Source of the DNA: Lasioglossum baleicum
Lineage: Eukaryota > Arthropoda > Insecta > Hymenoptera > Halictidae
Reading direction: 5' to 3'
DNA: 64,000 bases
NCBI RefSeq assembly: GCF_051020765.1
Contig: NC_134941.1
Span: 6,882,001-6,946,000, forward strand
Translations under genes and position numbers: made by a program
Notes under the pieces: model-generated
Told to the model about the DNA's origin: nothing
Seen by the model: the letters and a program-made list of their open reading frames with translations, nothing else
Database searches by the model: none
Shown here: piece after piece, positions 8,992 to 20,335 of the stretch
Position numbering within the stretch: position 1 is the stretch's first letter
Layout: the number at the start of each line of letters is the position of its first letter

Positions 8992-10305
8992 CCATAACTT
9001 AGAATTCATATTTAAACGACAAATTGGAATTTTATAATACTGATATGTTTCTAAGTATTTTTAAAACCACAGATCAATGGAAATTTTTTTATTAATTTTT
9101 TGCAATCAGTTTCGTTCATAACTCAACATTTTTTTAAATGAATAAACGTAACTAAATTTCATCGAAGAAACCAAATATATTATACAAATAATGTAGTATA
9201 ATCTCACTTATTTTACGATGTCGCTAATAACGTAGCAGTTGATGGGACATGAAACTATAATTTAAAAATTTATAGTATTATGAAATTATCTATGGTATAA
9301 GTAACTGGTAAAAATTATTTCTTCGATTTTTTGAATGTACATATGTATACTAAAATGCAGTTCATTTAAAAATGTCTTGGATAGTTTCTCAAGATATTAT
9401 ACAGTCTATTAGTTGGGTAATATAAAATTCAATATAAATATACTGTTTTCCATTCGTCACTTCAAAGATTGATAAAAATGTGATTTTATTATTTATTTTA
9501 TATTATATCGGGCCTACTGTCACACACATTAGATTTGGGAAAAAAACCGAGTTTCTACCTTGAAAAAATCACGATGGTACATCATCTATATATGGTACAA
9601 CCAAACCAGTCGAAAACTTATTTTAGTTATAATGGAGTTTATTCCACATCCATGCAAGCTTCGGAAGTGCAATCCAAATTCCCCGGATTTTAGCTTATTT
9701 ACTTTCATGCACCGTTTGTTCACGGCAATATAAAATAAGTTGATTCACAATATTCTTTTTAATCAAATAATTTATATAACTTACCTTCTCACTTTCACGT
9801 TTTCAAGACTGCATACACTATATTATTTTTTCTAAAACTTTATTGTAATATTAGTTGTATGCAAGAAATTATTGAACTATTTAAATGTAATTGTTGGTTC
9901 TCCAATTATCATTCTATATAATTTAATTAAATATTAAGAGTTAAACGAAATCAAATAAACTGTGCTGCTATTTTCTACAGCGAGAATGTTCAATCAAAAG
10001 GCGATACTTACCAGCCATAATTTCCATGCATGAGTAACAGCAGGCATATTTTCCACGCAGCTAAATATAGATTACTGAATTACGTCAAAATTCTCGGAAG
10101 GAAAAGGTTTATTTTACTCAAGTAAACCTTCAAACTTATTTACTATGGACCTACATTTTGGAAACGATGTTCCGTATTTGCAATCGAAGTATATTTATAT
10201 AATCGATACACATATCAGTAAAAATAGGAAATCCATGAAAAATTATCAACTGCTTTACAAAAGTTGTACATAGTACATACCAACATATCATAAAATACAG
10301 AAGTA

Positions 10306-10556
10306 ACAAAATAGAAACGGTAAAATTACCTACTTTCGAAGCACGCGCAATTACATGCGGAGAATTCATAAATTGCAATAAATTAGAACCCTCATATTTA
10401 CACATAACTCTTATAGCACATACATTACAGCGAGTAATCACATTATTAGAGCCAGAAAAATGTATTGAATGTTCAGACAACGTTGCATACAATGTTGCTA
10501 AATCTACTTTAGCAATTTGTAAACATGAGTTCATAAAAAATAATATGAATTCAATG
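10306..10556 (+). pseudogene. conserved open segment, possible LRR-type C-terminal exon remnant (copy 3)
   Basis: Third copy of the plus-strand open segment. It retains KLPTFEARAITCGEF, but CIQC has become CIEC, and an indel near 10503 changes the C-terminal end. The divergent end argues against strong constraint in this copy. The minus strand is open at 10151-10534. Confidence 0.18.
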
Positions 10557-10946
10557 TAACTATAATATCGTTCAAGAATTCGTTATTTTAATCGAAATTT
10601 GTCAATTTGTATATATTATGATATCATAATACAAAAATTTGACAAAGATCGTGTTCTAGTAATTTGATCACTGCATATTATAGAAGCCAGTACTTACTAG
10701 ACTCCGGATTTTTATGCAGTACAAAAATTTAAACAAGTTGGATACATAAGTTATATAAATATCTTAAAACACTTTAAATATTACTATTGCTTTGATTTAC
10801 TTGTCACATACGCATCAAATTCGCAGTCTAACGGTAAGTAAGAGCTGACTGTGTTCTCAATTTCCAGATAAATCGTTTGTACCAGTGTCAAGCTCTAATT
10901 ATTATAAAAATATAAAACCGCTATCTACAAATGCGATAACAGTCCC

Positions 10947-12509
10947 CTAGCGGGTGGCACTGCCATTGCTGACAGAGTTAACGAGAACAGGGGCCGCGTT
11001 TTTCCTAGGCTCGATGTCGAACCAAAAGCCATCTTTAGCGGTCATTTGGAACCCTTTCTTGCTCAGCACCATGGGGATAGGGGTCTTAGCGTTTGGCTTC
11101 AAGGTGCACCGAGCGAAAATCTGGAACAGAAGAACCTTTGTCTCCAGAAGTGCGAACCTGTTGCCGATGCACATCCTCGGGCCCAACCCGAAGCTGAGAT
11201 AGGTTCCAGAATTCAAGACCTTCTTCGGATCATCGAGGAAACGTTCCGGCATGAACTTGGTGGGCTCTTCGTAGTATTGAGGATCGTACTGGATGCCATA
11301 GATCGGGATCCAGAGGAATTCGCCCTTCTGCACGACATGTGGCTTCAATCCAGGCAGTGCTGGTGGCAGCTCGAACGGTTTCGTGCAGGCTCTATCCACG
11401 GCAACTATGACAGGGTACATCCTGAGGGCTTCGTTTATGATCGCATCGAGGTACTTCATGTCGTTGATCGCTTCATAGGACACCTGTCCGTTATTCGTCT
11501 CTAAGACCTCGTCGATCTCTTCATGCAACCTGTTCTGGACCTCCTGATTCACGCCGATTTCATACGCAGCAAAGCACATCAAGGTCGAGGTACTCTCGAA
11601 ACCGCCGAAGAAGAAGATGAACGCCTGCGCAGTCATGTCTTCTGTCGTGAGCTCTTTGCCTGGGCCCATCTTTCCCCTGGTCTCCATCATCAATTGAATC
11701 ATATCAGGCCTCACGATACCCTGTTCATCCCTGGTCTTGATGGTTGTCGCCACCAGCTCGTGGAAGAATTTGGTGATCACTGGATCGAACAGCGTGATGC
11801 CGAGGACCTTGCACAGCGTGGGCCAGCGCACGAGGAAGAACTTCATCGACTGCCACCTGCCGAAACTGGTAGCAGTCTTGCCATAGGCGTAGAACTTGTT
11901 GTCCCTGTTGGTCATGGAGTCCACGTTGATGCCAAATGCGCAGGTGGCGATGACGTCGTTCGTGTACCTGGTGAACGCATCCTTCAGTTCCACACACCTG
12001 CTCTTCTCTGGCAAGGTAGCGAAATAGTTCCCGTAGGTCACAGCGCACTCGCGCATCAGCTTAAACATGGCCTTCATCTTGCTGGAGGTGAACGCAGGGC
12101 TCAGCAGGGTCCTCACTTCCTTCCATCGCTCTCCACGTAGACCGAATAGGTTCTTGCTGAACATGGGCTCGATCTTATCTATTCCCTCCAGGGTCCTGTG
12201 GTCCTGGAAGTGGTCGAAGTTCTTCACGGTGACGGACTTGATCAGCTCCGGGTCACGGATCATCACCACCGGTGTGGTGAGATCGTAGAAGCCGACGTAT
12301 TTCGCCTCGGGATTGTGTTTGTATGTCTCTTCGACCAGCTCTGCGAAGTTCCTCCGTTGTAGCAACACCTTCCACATGCTACCAAGGAGAGGAATCGACT
12401 TTACCTCCGGGATCCCACGATCCTTGAAGAACGTTGCCAACCCTTTCAAGTAGTAATACAGCGCCGCGCCCAGCACCAGCGCCAGGATCACCGACAACAT
12501 GTCGATCAT
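10947..12509 (-). CDS. CYP9: cytochrome P450, CYP9 family (CYP9Q-like), tandem copy 3
   Basis: Intronless 520-residue microsomal P450 with intact WxxxR (129-133), GGFEST (302-307), ExxR (360-363), PERF (421-424) and heme Cys447. Hand count gives 36 differences from copy 1, but 20 fall in residues 1-100 and only one in 101-200. The 48-66 segment is distinctive (WKVLLQRRNFAELVEETYK). Ser400 of the other copies is Trp here, just before the IPIYGIQ strand. Residues 401-480 are identical in all three proteins. The mosaic pattern suggests gene conversion. The family role would be oxidation of lipophilic dietary or foreign compounds; the substrate is unknown. Confidence 0.95.
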   Translation of the reverse strand: MIDMLSVILALVLGAALYYYLKGLATFFKDRGIPEVKSIPLLGSMWKVLLQRRNFAELVEETYKHNPEAKYVGFYDLTTPVVMIRDPELIKSVTVKNFDHFQDHRTLEGIDKIEPMFSKNLFGLRGERWKEVRTLLSPAFTSSKMKAMFKLMRECAVTYGNYFATLPEKSRCVELKDAFTRYTNDVIATCAFGINVDSMTNRDNKFYAYGKTATSFGRWQSMKFFLVRWPTLCKVLGITLFDPVITKFFHELVATTIKTRDEQGIVRPDMIQLMMETRGKMGPGKELTTEDMTAQAFIFFFGGFESTSTLMCFAAYEIGVNQEVQNRLHEEIDEVLETNNGQVSYEAINDMKYLDAIINEALRMYPVIVAVDRACTKPFELPPALPGLKPHVVQKGEFLWIPIYGIQYDPQYYEEPTKFMPERFLDDPKKVLNSGTYLSFGLGPRMCIGNRFALLETKVLLFQIFARCTLKPNAKTPIPMVLSKKGFQMTAKDGFWFDIEPRKNAAPVLVNSVSNGSATR

Positions 12510-12670
12510 GACGATCTCTTCAGCTACTCACACGTCACTAATTTTTGGCGATTTGGTTTCGCAAATCAAGTTCACAGTTTTGTTGATTATGCGCAGTGTA
12601 CCACGCTCGTGTTTATTCTCTCGACGACAACACTTGTCTGCTATCTGACTGCCGCGTGATCGCGCGAGTT

Positions 12671-12704
12671 ACTGACATCATTCATCCGCAATCGAGGCTT
12701 TTAT
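12671..12704 (-). promoter_or_regulatory. core promoter of P450 copy 3
   Basis: ATAAAAG on the minus strand at 12704-12698 and TCAGT at 12675-12671. Spacing to the initiator A (12673) is 31 bases, one less than in copies 1 and 2 because of small changes between the elements. Confidence 0.65.
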
Positions 12705-13004
12705 TGTGCTTCCCCACAAATACCTATGTACACACCTTGTATGTGTCGCGTGTGCTCGCCACACAATATTACGGAACTGCGCGCTAGCGTTCGATTCCTC
12801 CTTTCCTCCCACTATGACGTCGCTGTCTCCATTGCCATCATGCTCATCTGCTATGCTCTGTATGCGTGTGGTTTATTTTTTTCTTGTTCAGATAACGTGT
12901 GTAACTTTTTATCCAGTAGCTGGAAAGGATCGGACTTGTTCCGAGCAGTGCACCGTGCATGATGACAGACTGCGGTGTCTCCTGGTAATTTTGTGGTGGA
13001 TAGA

Positions 13005-14747
13005 CTGATGGATGACTTGTTTCCTTTTTCGAACATTTGATCAATTGTTTGATTCACTGTATGTATATATGTCTTATCAGCTCGAGAAAATCCTCGGACC
13101 GTATATGTCCCTTACGAATTTCCTCCTACGATGATAGCACTATTTCTAACACACCTAGTATTTACGTAATAATGGGTTTAAGCATTTTTGGGCCAATCAG
13201 GATTAAAGGGTCGATTCACTTGAGGTTCTCTTTTTATCATAGTCACTCATCAAGGGACTGATCGACAGTTGGTGATGAGTCTGCTGGGAAAAAAATGTCA
13301 AAGGTAATCCAAAGGTAAATCAAGCCTCATGTAGGATCTATAGCAAGCTTCTTTCTGATTGATTGAATTTAATCTATGACAAAAATTATTTTCTTTATAT
13401 TATTCTCCTGATTATTTTCAGGAACATGAAATTTCGTAGCTAAAATTGAAAACAGGTATCTTCACTGACAATAATTTACTTCAAAAATTATTTTCATGGA
13501 GTAAATGTAATATTAGGACCTTGAATAAGTTCTCGCTGTTTCTTCAAAGATGGCAGTAGCAGTACCCCGTTCGTGAAATTTCGAATGGTAACACACATGC
13601 AAGGCAGTAGTGTATCTAACGTTAAATTTCAGTGTATGGTAGTTCACTTTAGTGTAAACAAAGTAATTTCTTCTTAGTTCTGAAAATGTCTACTTTTGTG
13701 CCAAATAAAGTGTATTCAGTCCTAATAAATTGATAATGTATTTCTGTGGACAATTTGGAACAGACTTTTCACAAAAACATTTGGTTTTTTGCAACCTTAT
13801 ATATATATAAATATTAGAATTAGAAACTTTCTACACAGAATAAAATACTTTCTTAACCAATTTCCACGATCTAATATAAAATGGACTGTTTACTAGTAAT
13901 TGTTTCTAACAGTACTGCCAAGCTCGACGATGCGAATTATTAAATTTTTGCAACGCTTCGACGTCCACGTATTATTAAATCTGTATAATTTCCAGTATGA
14001 TATTTCACTGATTTAATATTACTTTAATCAAATATAATATCGCAGGAATGTGTCTCGCGCAATATTTCCCCATGAATTTTTTGTTATTGCGCGACAATCG
14101 TATCGTATTTCACGTATGCAGCTGCCTGTTGTCAAATTTGATTCAGTCCATTTTTCTCGAATACTTTTCATTGAACAAACAGTGTCATGATTTTCGTCCA
14201 GCCATTATTGAACGACAGGAATTAAATTTTGCGTTATTAATGTCTGAGTTCGGCGATCATTATTAAAAATTTGTAGCTACCAAATGGTAGACTAAAAATG
14301 TGACAGTACACCATGATGCAACGTTGGCCGGATGACTTGTGTACCGTGCGAAAGAAATACCGCTCAGATTACCGGAGACCATAATGACTGTGGGGAAAGG
14401 CATTCGTAACCGGTTTCTTTCATGAAGTGGGACCTTTGTTGCTCTAAAGACCACAGTAAGATGCAACAATTTCATCAGATTAGACTTGTGCACTGCAATA
14501 TGTAAAAAATTAATTTTCTTCAGAGAAGTCCTTTTTAAAAGAAGTTACTTGACTAGTCTTGTTCCAAAGTCAGTAGATAAATTGTTCGATACTTTCTCAG
14601 GTCATTGTGCTGTTGACGATTCACAGATTTCGTCAGACATTTTTCAAGGCTGCAATGCATTTATAAAAATGGGTGGATCAAATTGGAATTATTAAAACGG
14701 AAGAACTTCCTATGTGATGTCTGTGTTTTGCAATAATAATATTGCAG
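13005..14747. other. unique upstream segment of copy 3; no supported gene
   Basis: This segment replaces the 4637-5340 and 8959-9365 upstream regions of the other copies. It carries short open frames only. The frame at 14486-14695 ends VDKLFDTFSGHCAVDDSQIS, which looks somewhat coding-like, but I recognise no family, and upstream frames are broken by stops. It could be an insertion, or ancestral sequence deleted from units 1 and 2. Confidence 0.4.
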
Positions 14748-15122
14748 TAAAAATGTTTGGATAGTTTCTGAAGACATTATACAGTCTATTAGTTGTATAA
14801 TATAATATTTTAATACAAATATACTGTTTTCCATTCGTCACTTCAAAGATCGATAAAAATATGATTTTATACATTGATTATTATTTATATTATCTTACAC
14901 CGGGCCTATTAACACGCACATTAGCATTTCGGAAGAAAATCGTGTTTCCACCTCGCAAAAATCACTGTGGTACGTCATCTATTTATGGTACAACCAAACC
15001 AGACTAAAACTTATTTTAGTTATAACAGAGTTTATTCTGGTTCCATGCAAGTTTCGGACGTGCAATCCAAATTCCCCGGATTATAGCTTATTTACTTTCG
15101 TGCACCGTTTGTTCACGGCAAA
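14748..15122. repeat. distal upstream block of copy 3
   Basis: Matches 5345-5704 and 9365-9728, including cattatacagtctattag, the gggcctatt stretch and attccccgga. It is retained although the DNA between it and the promoter is unrelated. Candidate regulatory block or simple relic of the duplication. Confidence 0.6.
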
Positions 15123-18109
15123 CAATACTACACGAACCTGAGGCGCAGTAGATTTAATTAAAACATTCGTATCAAATCGTGATAAATGATGTCTTAATTG
15201 ATATTGTTTATCTAATCGATTCAACGCTATCACCATTTTTTGAATGAGCACTGGTAATTTGTATTCCGTAAATGGACATGTAACAACAGATCTGCTTTAT
15301 CGATATTTTAAAAACTGTTATCGTGGAGTACTCTGCCAGGCTGACTCAATCCTTGTGGCCGTATTCATAATTTTTCTAATCCAGTATCACAATCGATCTT
15401 TAAAGAAAATCTTCAACGTTGATGACTCATGAAATAGATCGTATACATGATAGTACGTGATGGTACATGATAGTATACATGTATGTATAATACCGCAGGT
15501 TATATAAATTCTCGAATAACAACATCGAAAACCACTCGAATCCTGTAACTCGTGAGTGTAGTCTTGAATTTTACTTTGTTCTGTTTATAAAAGTTTAGAG
15601 ATAAACTAGCTATTAGTTATTTAAATTAATTCGTGGCCTCCACGATTAATCAACTTTAACTTTGTCTGGATTTAAAATTCCAGGACATAAACATGTGTTT
15701 TGTCTGCAAATGAACAATAAAATTATGACGAAAAGGTGGTGAACTAATTTGCACACCCAAGATAAAGTTTCTTCGGTGCATGTTGTATTCTAAATAGAAA
15801 GGGACCGCTTTCGTCAGACCTATAAAATATTCAGTTCTCGATCGTGCCGGCACAAAATATTTGCATGACGAAATTTTTCTCAGAATTTTAAACTTCATCC
15901 TTTTTGATAAGAGTATAAATGTAGAAGCAGCATGAATGTATAGCATCATATGGAGGATTAGGGTGGTCTGCGATTCCGTGAATTACTTTCACCGATAAAA
16001 CATACACGTGTGTGCCCGATTAAAGAGTATAGATTAATCTTGTATGCTTACATAATATAGCGCACTATCTAGTTTCGAATGAAGATATCTAAACTTATAA
16101 TAACTTTTCAAAATAATGGGGAACAAGAATAAACTCTTTTATTCCATTTGTTCCTCCTTGAAATATTGAACGAAAATTTTATTGTGTATGGAATTTCACA
16201 GATGAGATGACACGTGTTCTTTCATGCGTTCAAAATTGCAGTCACACCCACCTAATATAGTCAGCAAAATGTCATTACCACCCACACGCTCCTCTCGCGG
16301 CCAATCCAGCATTTGAACCTAATCACACGTCTCTCAATTGGCTATGTCAACATCTGGACACTTTATATAACGCGTATATTACCTACCAAATTGCTATAGT
16401 TCGTTTATCACATGTATCCGTTGCTGTCAAAAATAATATTTAACGGGTGACCAAAATATTCGAATCGCCTGCACGTGAGTTCGCGATTTTAACGATCTCA
16501 GAATTACTTGCACATAAATTAAATTAATGTTAAAATCATTTGCACATATGTTGACGATTTTACAGGAAATCAATCTTACAATTACGTGCACATATGTTGA
16601 CGATTTTACATTGAAATAATAGATTATTAAATGAAGGTCTATCCACACTGAATTAATATTTTCTCACCTGGATCAGCTTGGAACATTCGATAGCCTATCC
16701 AAAAAGGCCCCTCTCTTCCAAGTTTCAGCCCCTAATCTCATATGTAAGGGTAGTTATTGAGAAAAATTGAAAAACCAGGTTTTGACCCATTTTCCCTATT
16801 TATTGACAATTAAAAATTCTGAAAAAAATCTGACACATTTCGGATACTAAGCCACGTATTAGGTATCATTTCCAGATTTTTCCGTTGAAAACTCTGGTTG
16901 TAAAAAATGAGAAACTTGAGTTGAATTTTTGCAACAATTTCTTTTTTTCCGTTAATCAGATGTTTTTTCGCTTTCTAACCGTATGATTGTTGTTAAACCA
17001 TAGTAAAAACACTTTTGGACTATGGTTAGACTATTTTTAAATAATTTTTGGCGTACTTTCGGCCTCTAGTCATTTAAGCGAGGTAGCTAGTTGCCCTGTA
17101 TAGATCAAAAAATGAATGCTTCTGAATCAAACGGAGCACATAATAGAATGACTAATCCCAATTTCGATTGATCTCGATCTTGTATCATAAAGAACAGTGA
17201 ACACTCTGGGACAATTAGATACTTCCTACTAAGTGGTATGTACAATGCTATCCTCATTCGCTACAGATAGTGGTCACAGAAACAGATTAATTATTATTAT
17301 TATATCTCCGGACATAACACACGAATAAATCTCGATTAGTCTGTTTTCGCGAGCCTCGTTCACAATCTTTGACAGAACAAGATGGACAACAATCAAATTC
17401 TTCAAATAACTAATACCACCGGCGGAAATGTCCGTCAAAGTCTTCAATGACTTCAGATAGTAAATATAGTTCACACATACAGACTGTGAACGTAATCGTT
17501 CCTGATCTATTCTTACATTTTTTCACAAACTGGAAGGTTGAGACCATTACTCTCTTTGTGTCCGGTACTCTTGCCATAATTTCTTGATACGAATTATGTT
17601 CGCGTGACGGTTTTTTTCTTATTTACACCAACAGGATATAATTACGAAATTGGAACATTAAAACGTGATCCACTCTGTAGAAATAGAGGAAGTGCATATG
17701 TATATTCCTTTGTAAAAATAGAATTAACGATAGCACAGTATAGCACGCGTCACTCTCACTCATCTCTTCTTCTTTCTCTGTCTAACGATGCTTCTATTCT
17801 AGGATTGTATACAAGGATTTCAATCCGTGTTATGGCAGCAAATATGCAAGGTTTTGTTAGAATCTAGGTCAAGCTGTAGCCGCGTATTTTTATCAAATTT
17901 TCATTTCAAGTCATTATTCTATCCATATATTTCAGCTTGGCGAAAGTGAAGCATATGAATGAGCATACATATAGAAATAATAAAGATGAAAATACTTCCA
18001 TTCTCCTAAAGTATATTTCACTAAATGATACAAATTTATAAACCAATTGTGAGAAACGGAAGATACTGAATTTATAATAATATCTATAGCTATCTATTCT
18101 AAAAATATA
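15123..18109. other. intergenic AT-rich DNA
   Basis: No gene is supported. Two imperfect copies of cacatatgttgacgatttta occur at about 16543 and 16588. Short frames up to 97 codons lack recognisable domains. Confidence 0.5.
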
Positions 18110-18673
18110 CAGTCGGTCGCAAAAATATTGGGACACAAATATTTGGACAAAATTGCAACAGATCGGAATTGTAGAAAAAATACAAAAACTTGCATTTCAA
18201 AACGTTTTTATGTGGGCCTATATTGAAAATTTTAAAAATACGTTTTGTAGATCTGTGTGAATTAAACATAGTTTGAAAATTTCGTCAAAATCGGTCGACG
18301 TTGCAATGAGCTACAAATGTTTAAAGATGGTGAAAATTTCAATTTTTCGCGATTTCCGGATTCTTACATCTTTCAATGCCTGTCATTTTTTCCCGTATCA
18401 ACCGATTTCAATGAAACTGTCACAGTGCATATAATTGACACAGGTCCACAAAATGTGTACTATTTAAATTTTCAATATAGGCCCACATAAAAAAATTGAA
18501 AATGCAAGTTTTAGTATTTTTTCTACAATTCCGATCTATTGCAATTTCTGAAAAAAGTTTCTTTTCACATCCTGTAGTAAACTAATTGCCCTTGCTTTCC
18601 GAAAAAGTTCAAATCACATGGTGCAAAACTAAAAGTCTTTTTAATAGTGTCCCAATATTTTTGTGACCGACTG
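18110..18673. mobile_element. palindromic MITE, TA target site (family P, member 1)
   Basis: Terminal inverted repeats begin CAGTCGGTCGCAAAAATATT and extend about 28 bp with few mismatches, flanked by TA on both sides (18108-18109, 18674-18675). The interior is itself an imperfect palindrome. The block gggcctatattgaaaatttt at about 18215 is mirrored at about 18465-18485. No coding capacity. TA target and length fit a non-autonomous Tc1/mariner-superfamily element. Confidence 0.8.
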
Positions 18674-20335
18674 TATATGAATTTCTAATAATTAAATATA
18701 ATAATTTCTCTAAGCCAATTTTAATAAACGAAAGATAATCGACAATATTTTTCTTCTGTAATTTTAATATCTCAAAAACAGAGTAAAATAACACCAAAAC
18801 AAAAATCTGGGAATGACAAACATAAATGCTTCGTTACGTAACAAATTGATGAAAACGATGTGAGTTTATTTCCAGCTAGCTAGATACGCATAGATAAGTT
18901 TTATCTCCAACTGAAGGTTATAGCTTTGAACTTGTATTTAGTGTGTACGTGCCATAAAACGCTTATAATTTGTTTTTAGAATATTCTGAGTTCTTAAGGC
19001 GCCTGTAATTATGCGTTTAAATTTATCAATATCTGTACAAATGTATATTTATGTATTTATATTTGGATGAGCTCTACGTGTAAGTACATTCAAACGTATT
19101 TGAGGAACAAAACACATATTCGTGATTACTGACACCGATCGTTGACCTAAACCGGTTATCGCCACGTGTCGTGATTATTTACTCTTTTTTAAAATATGTT
19201 TTTACTCCTCGTGAGACGAATCTTTATTTTCGACTTTCCGCCGTCTTTCGCACGTCTTTCCATCATCAGAATTGTCTAGTAATTCCCTCGTGCATCATAA
19301 TCGACGTTACTCGCATTGAAACAAATCCGCGTTCCTGAGAAACGAGAACCGATTGCGAACTAACGATGGAAGTTTGAAAATATTGTCTCGGCCATGAGGA
19401 TTGACGTCCATATTTTAATGGCATAGAAAATCCAATATGCTATCGCGCAAAGTTGTGACAGGCATGATAAAAATGGATTTCCTCATAACCCACAATTTTT
19501 ATTTACTTATACTAATTTGTATGCCTATTCATACTATTTATGTAAAATGTACATTTATTTATTTTAATTTTCGTGAATTATTTTCATTTTCATTGCATTG
19601 TGTTGATTTTTCCCTGCTTAAATTAATATGCTATATTAATATGCTATATTAATATCCATAGGATAGTTATTAATTTAACTGCATTCTATTTTTTAATAAT
19701 TTCTCAATCTTTTAAATTTGCATTGTTTTCGATTTTAGTAAATCCAAATATTATTTTTAAGTGATTTAACACTTTTACAATTTCTCGAATTTTTTCATAA
19801 AACTTTCCCAATCTCTTAAATCGTATTTCATTGAATTTAATTTTCTGCTGGCGCCTATAGCGTGATGTCTCACGATAATTATTCACGTAAGTAATCGTGC
19901 ATCATTCATATGAATATCATACATCCTACAAAAAAGTCAATATTTGTCTACTAATTATTACGTTCCGTCTCATAAAATGCTCTTCCTGGAACGTCGACAG
20001 TTACAAGTCCGTTCTGAACAGTACAAAAACAAATTGACTGAATTAAAAGCATTGAAAAATAGACTGTGGATTTTTCCGTAGAATAAAAAGAAAATCGTTG
20101 TTATTAATTCCAATACACAGGAACAATATAGACATTTTCTTCTTCTTTCAATAATTTTAATGAGCTGAAAGTAATACAACAGAAAATGTTTGCTGATTAC
20201 GTCAAATCAGCAGTCTAATGACGAAGTTACAAAGATATTCAATTTTGTATAAACGTTTAACAATAGTTTACAAAACTGAGTTTTAGTTACCTTTCCCCTC
20301 GAGGGCACCAGAGAATCGTTCCAATTCAACTTCCC
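18674..20335. other. 3' flank of the fourth P450; no gene seen
   Basis: AT-rich, with a small direct repeat of atgctatattaat around 19628-19655 and a short segment near 20000-20190 that resembles 25050-25260 and 35560 (dispersed repeat). No recognisable gene. Confidence 0.45.

Larger units (their letters stand above)
5707..9730 (-). repeat. tandem duplication unit 2 (P450 copy 2)
   Basis: Head-to-tail duplicate of 1406-5706, containing the P450 at 6892-8454. The junctions at about 5704-5707 and 9728-9731 share the sequence cggcaatataaaataag. This fuses the upstream end of one unit to the downstream end of the next, as expected for unequal crossing-over. It lacks the solo LTR. Confidence 0.9.
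9731..15122 (-). repeat. tandem duplication unit 3 (P450 copy 3), interrupted
   Basis: Matches units 1 and 2 from 9731 to about 13004, ending at gtggtggatagac. It matches again from about 14748 to 15122. The 1.74 kb between has no counterpart in the other units. The unit contains the P450 at 10947-12509. Its outer boundary at 15122 is the end of the tandem duplication. Confidence 0.85.
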
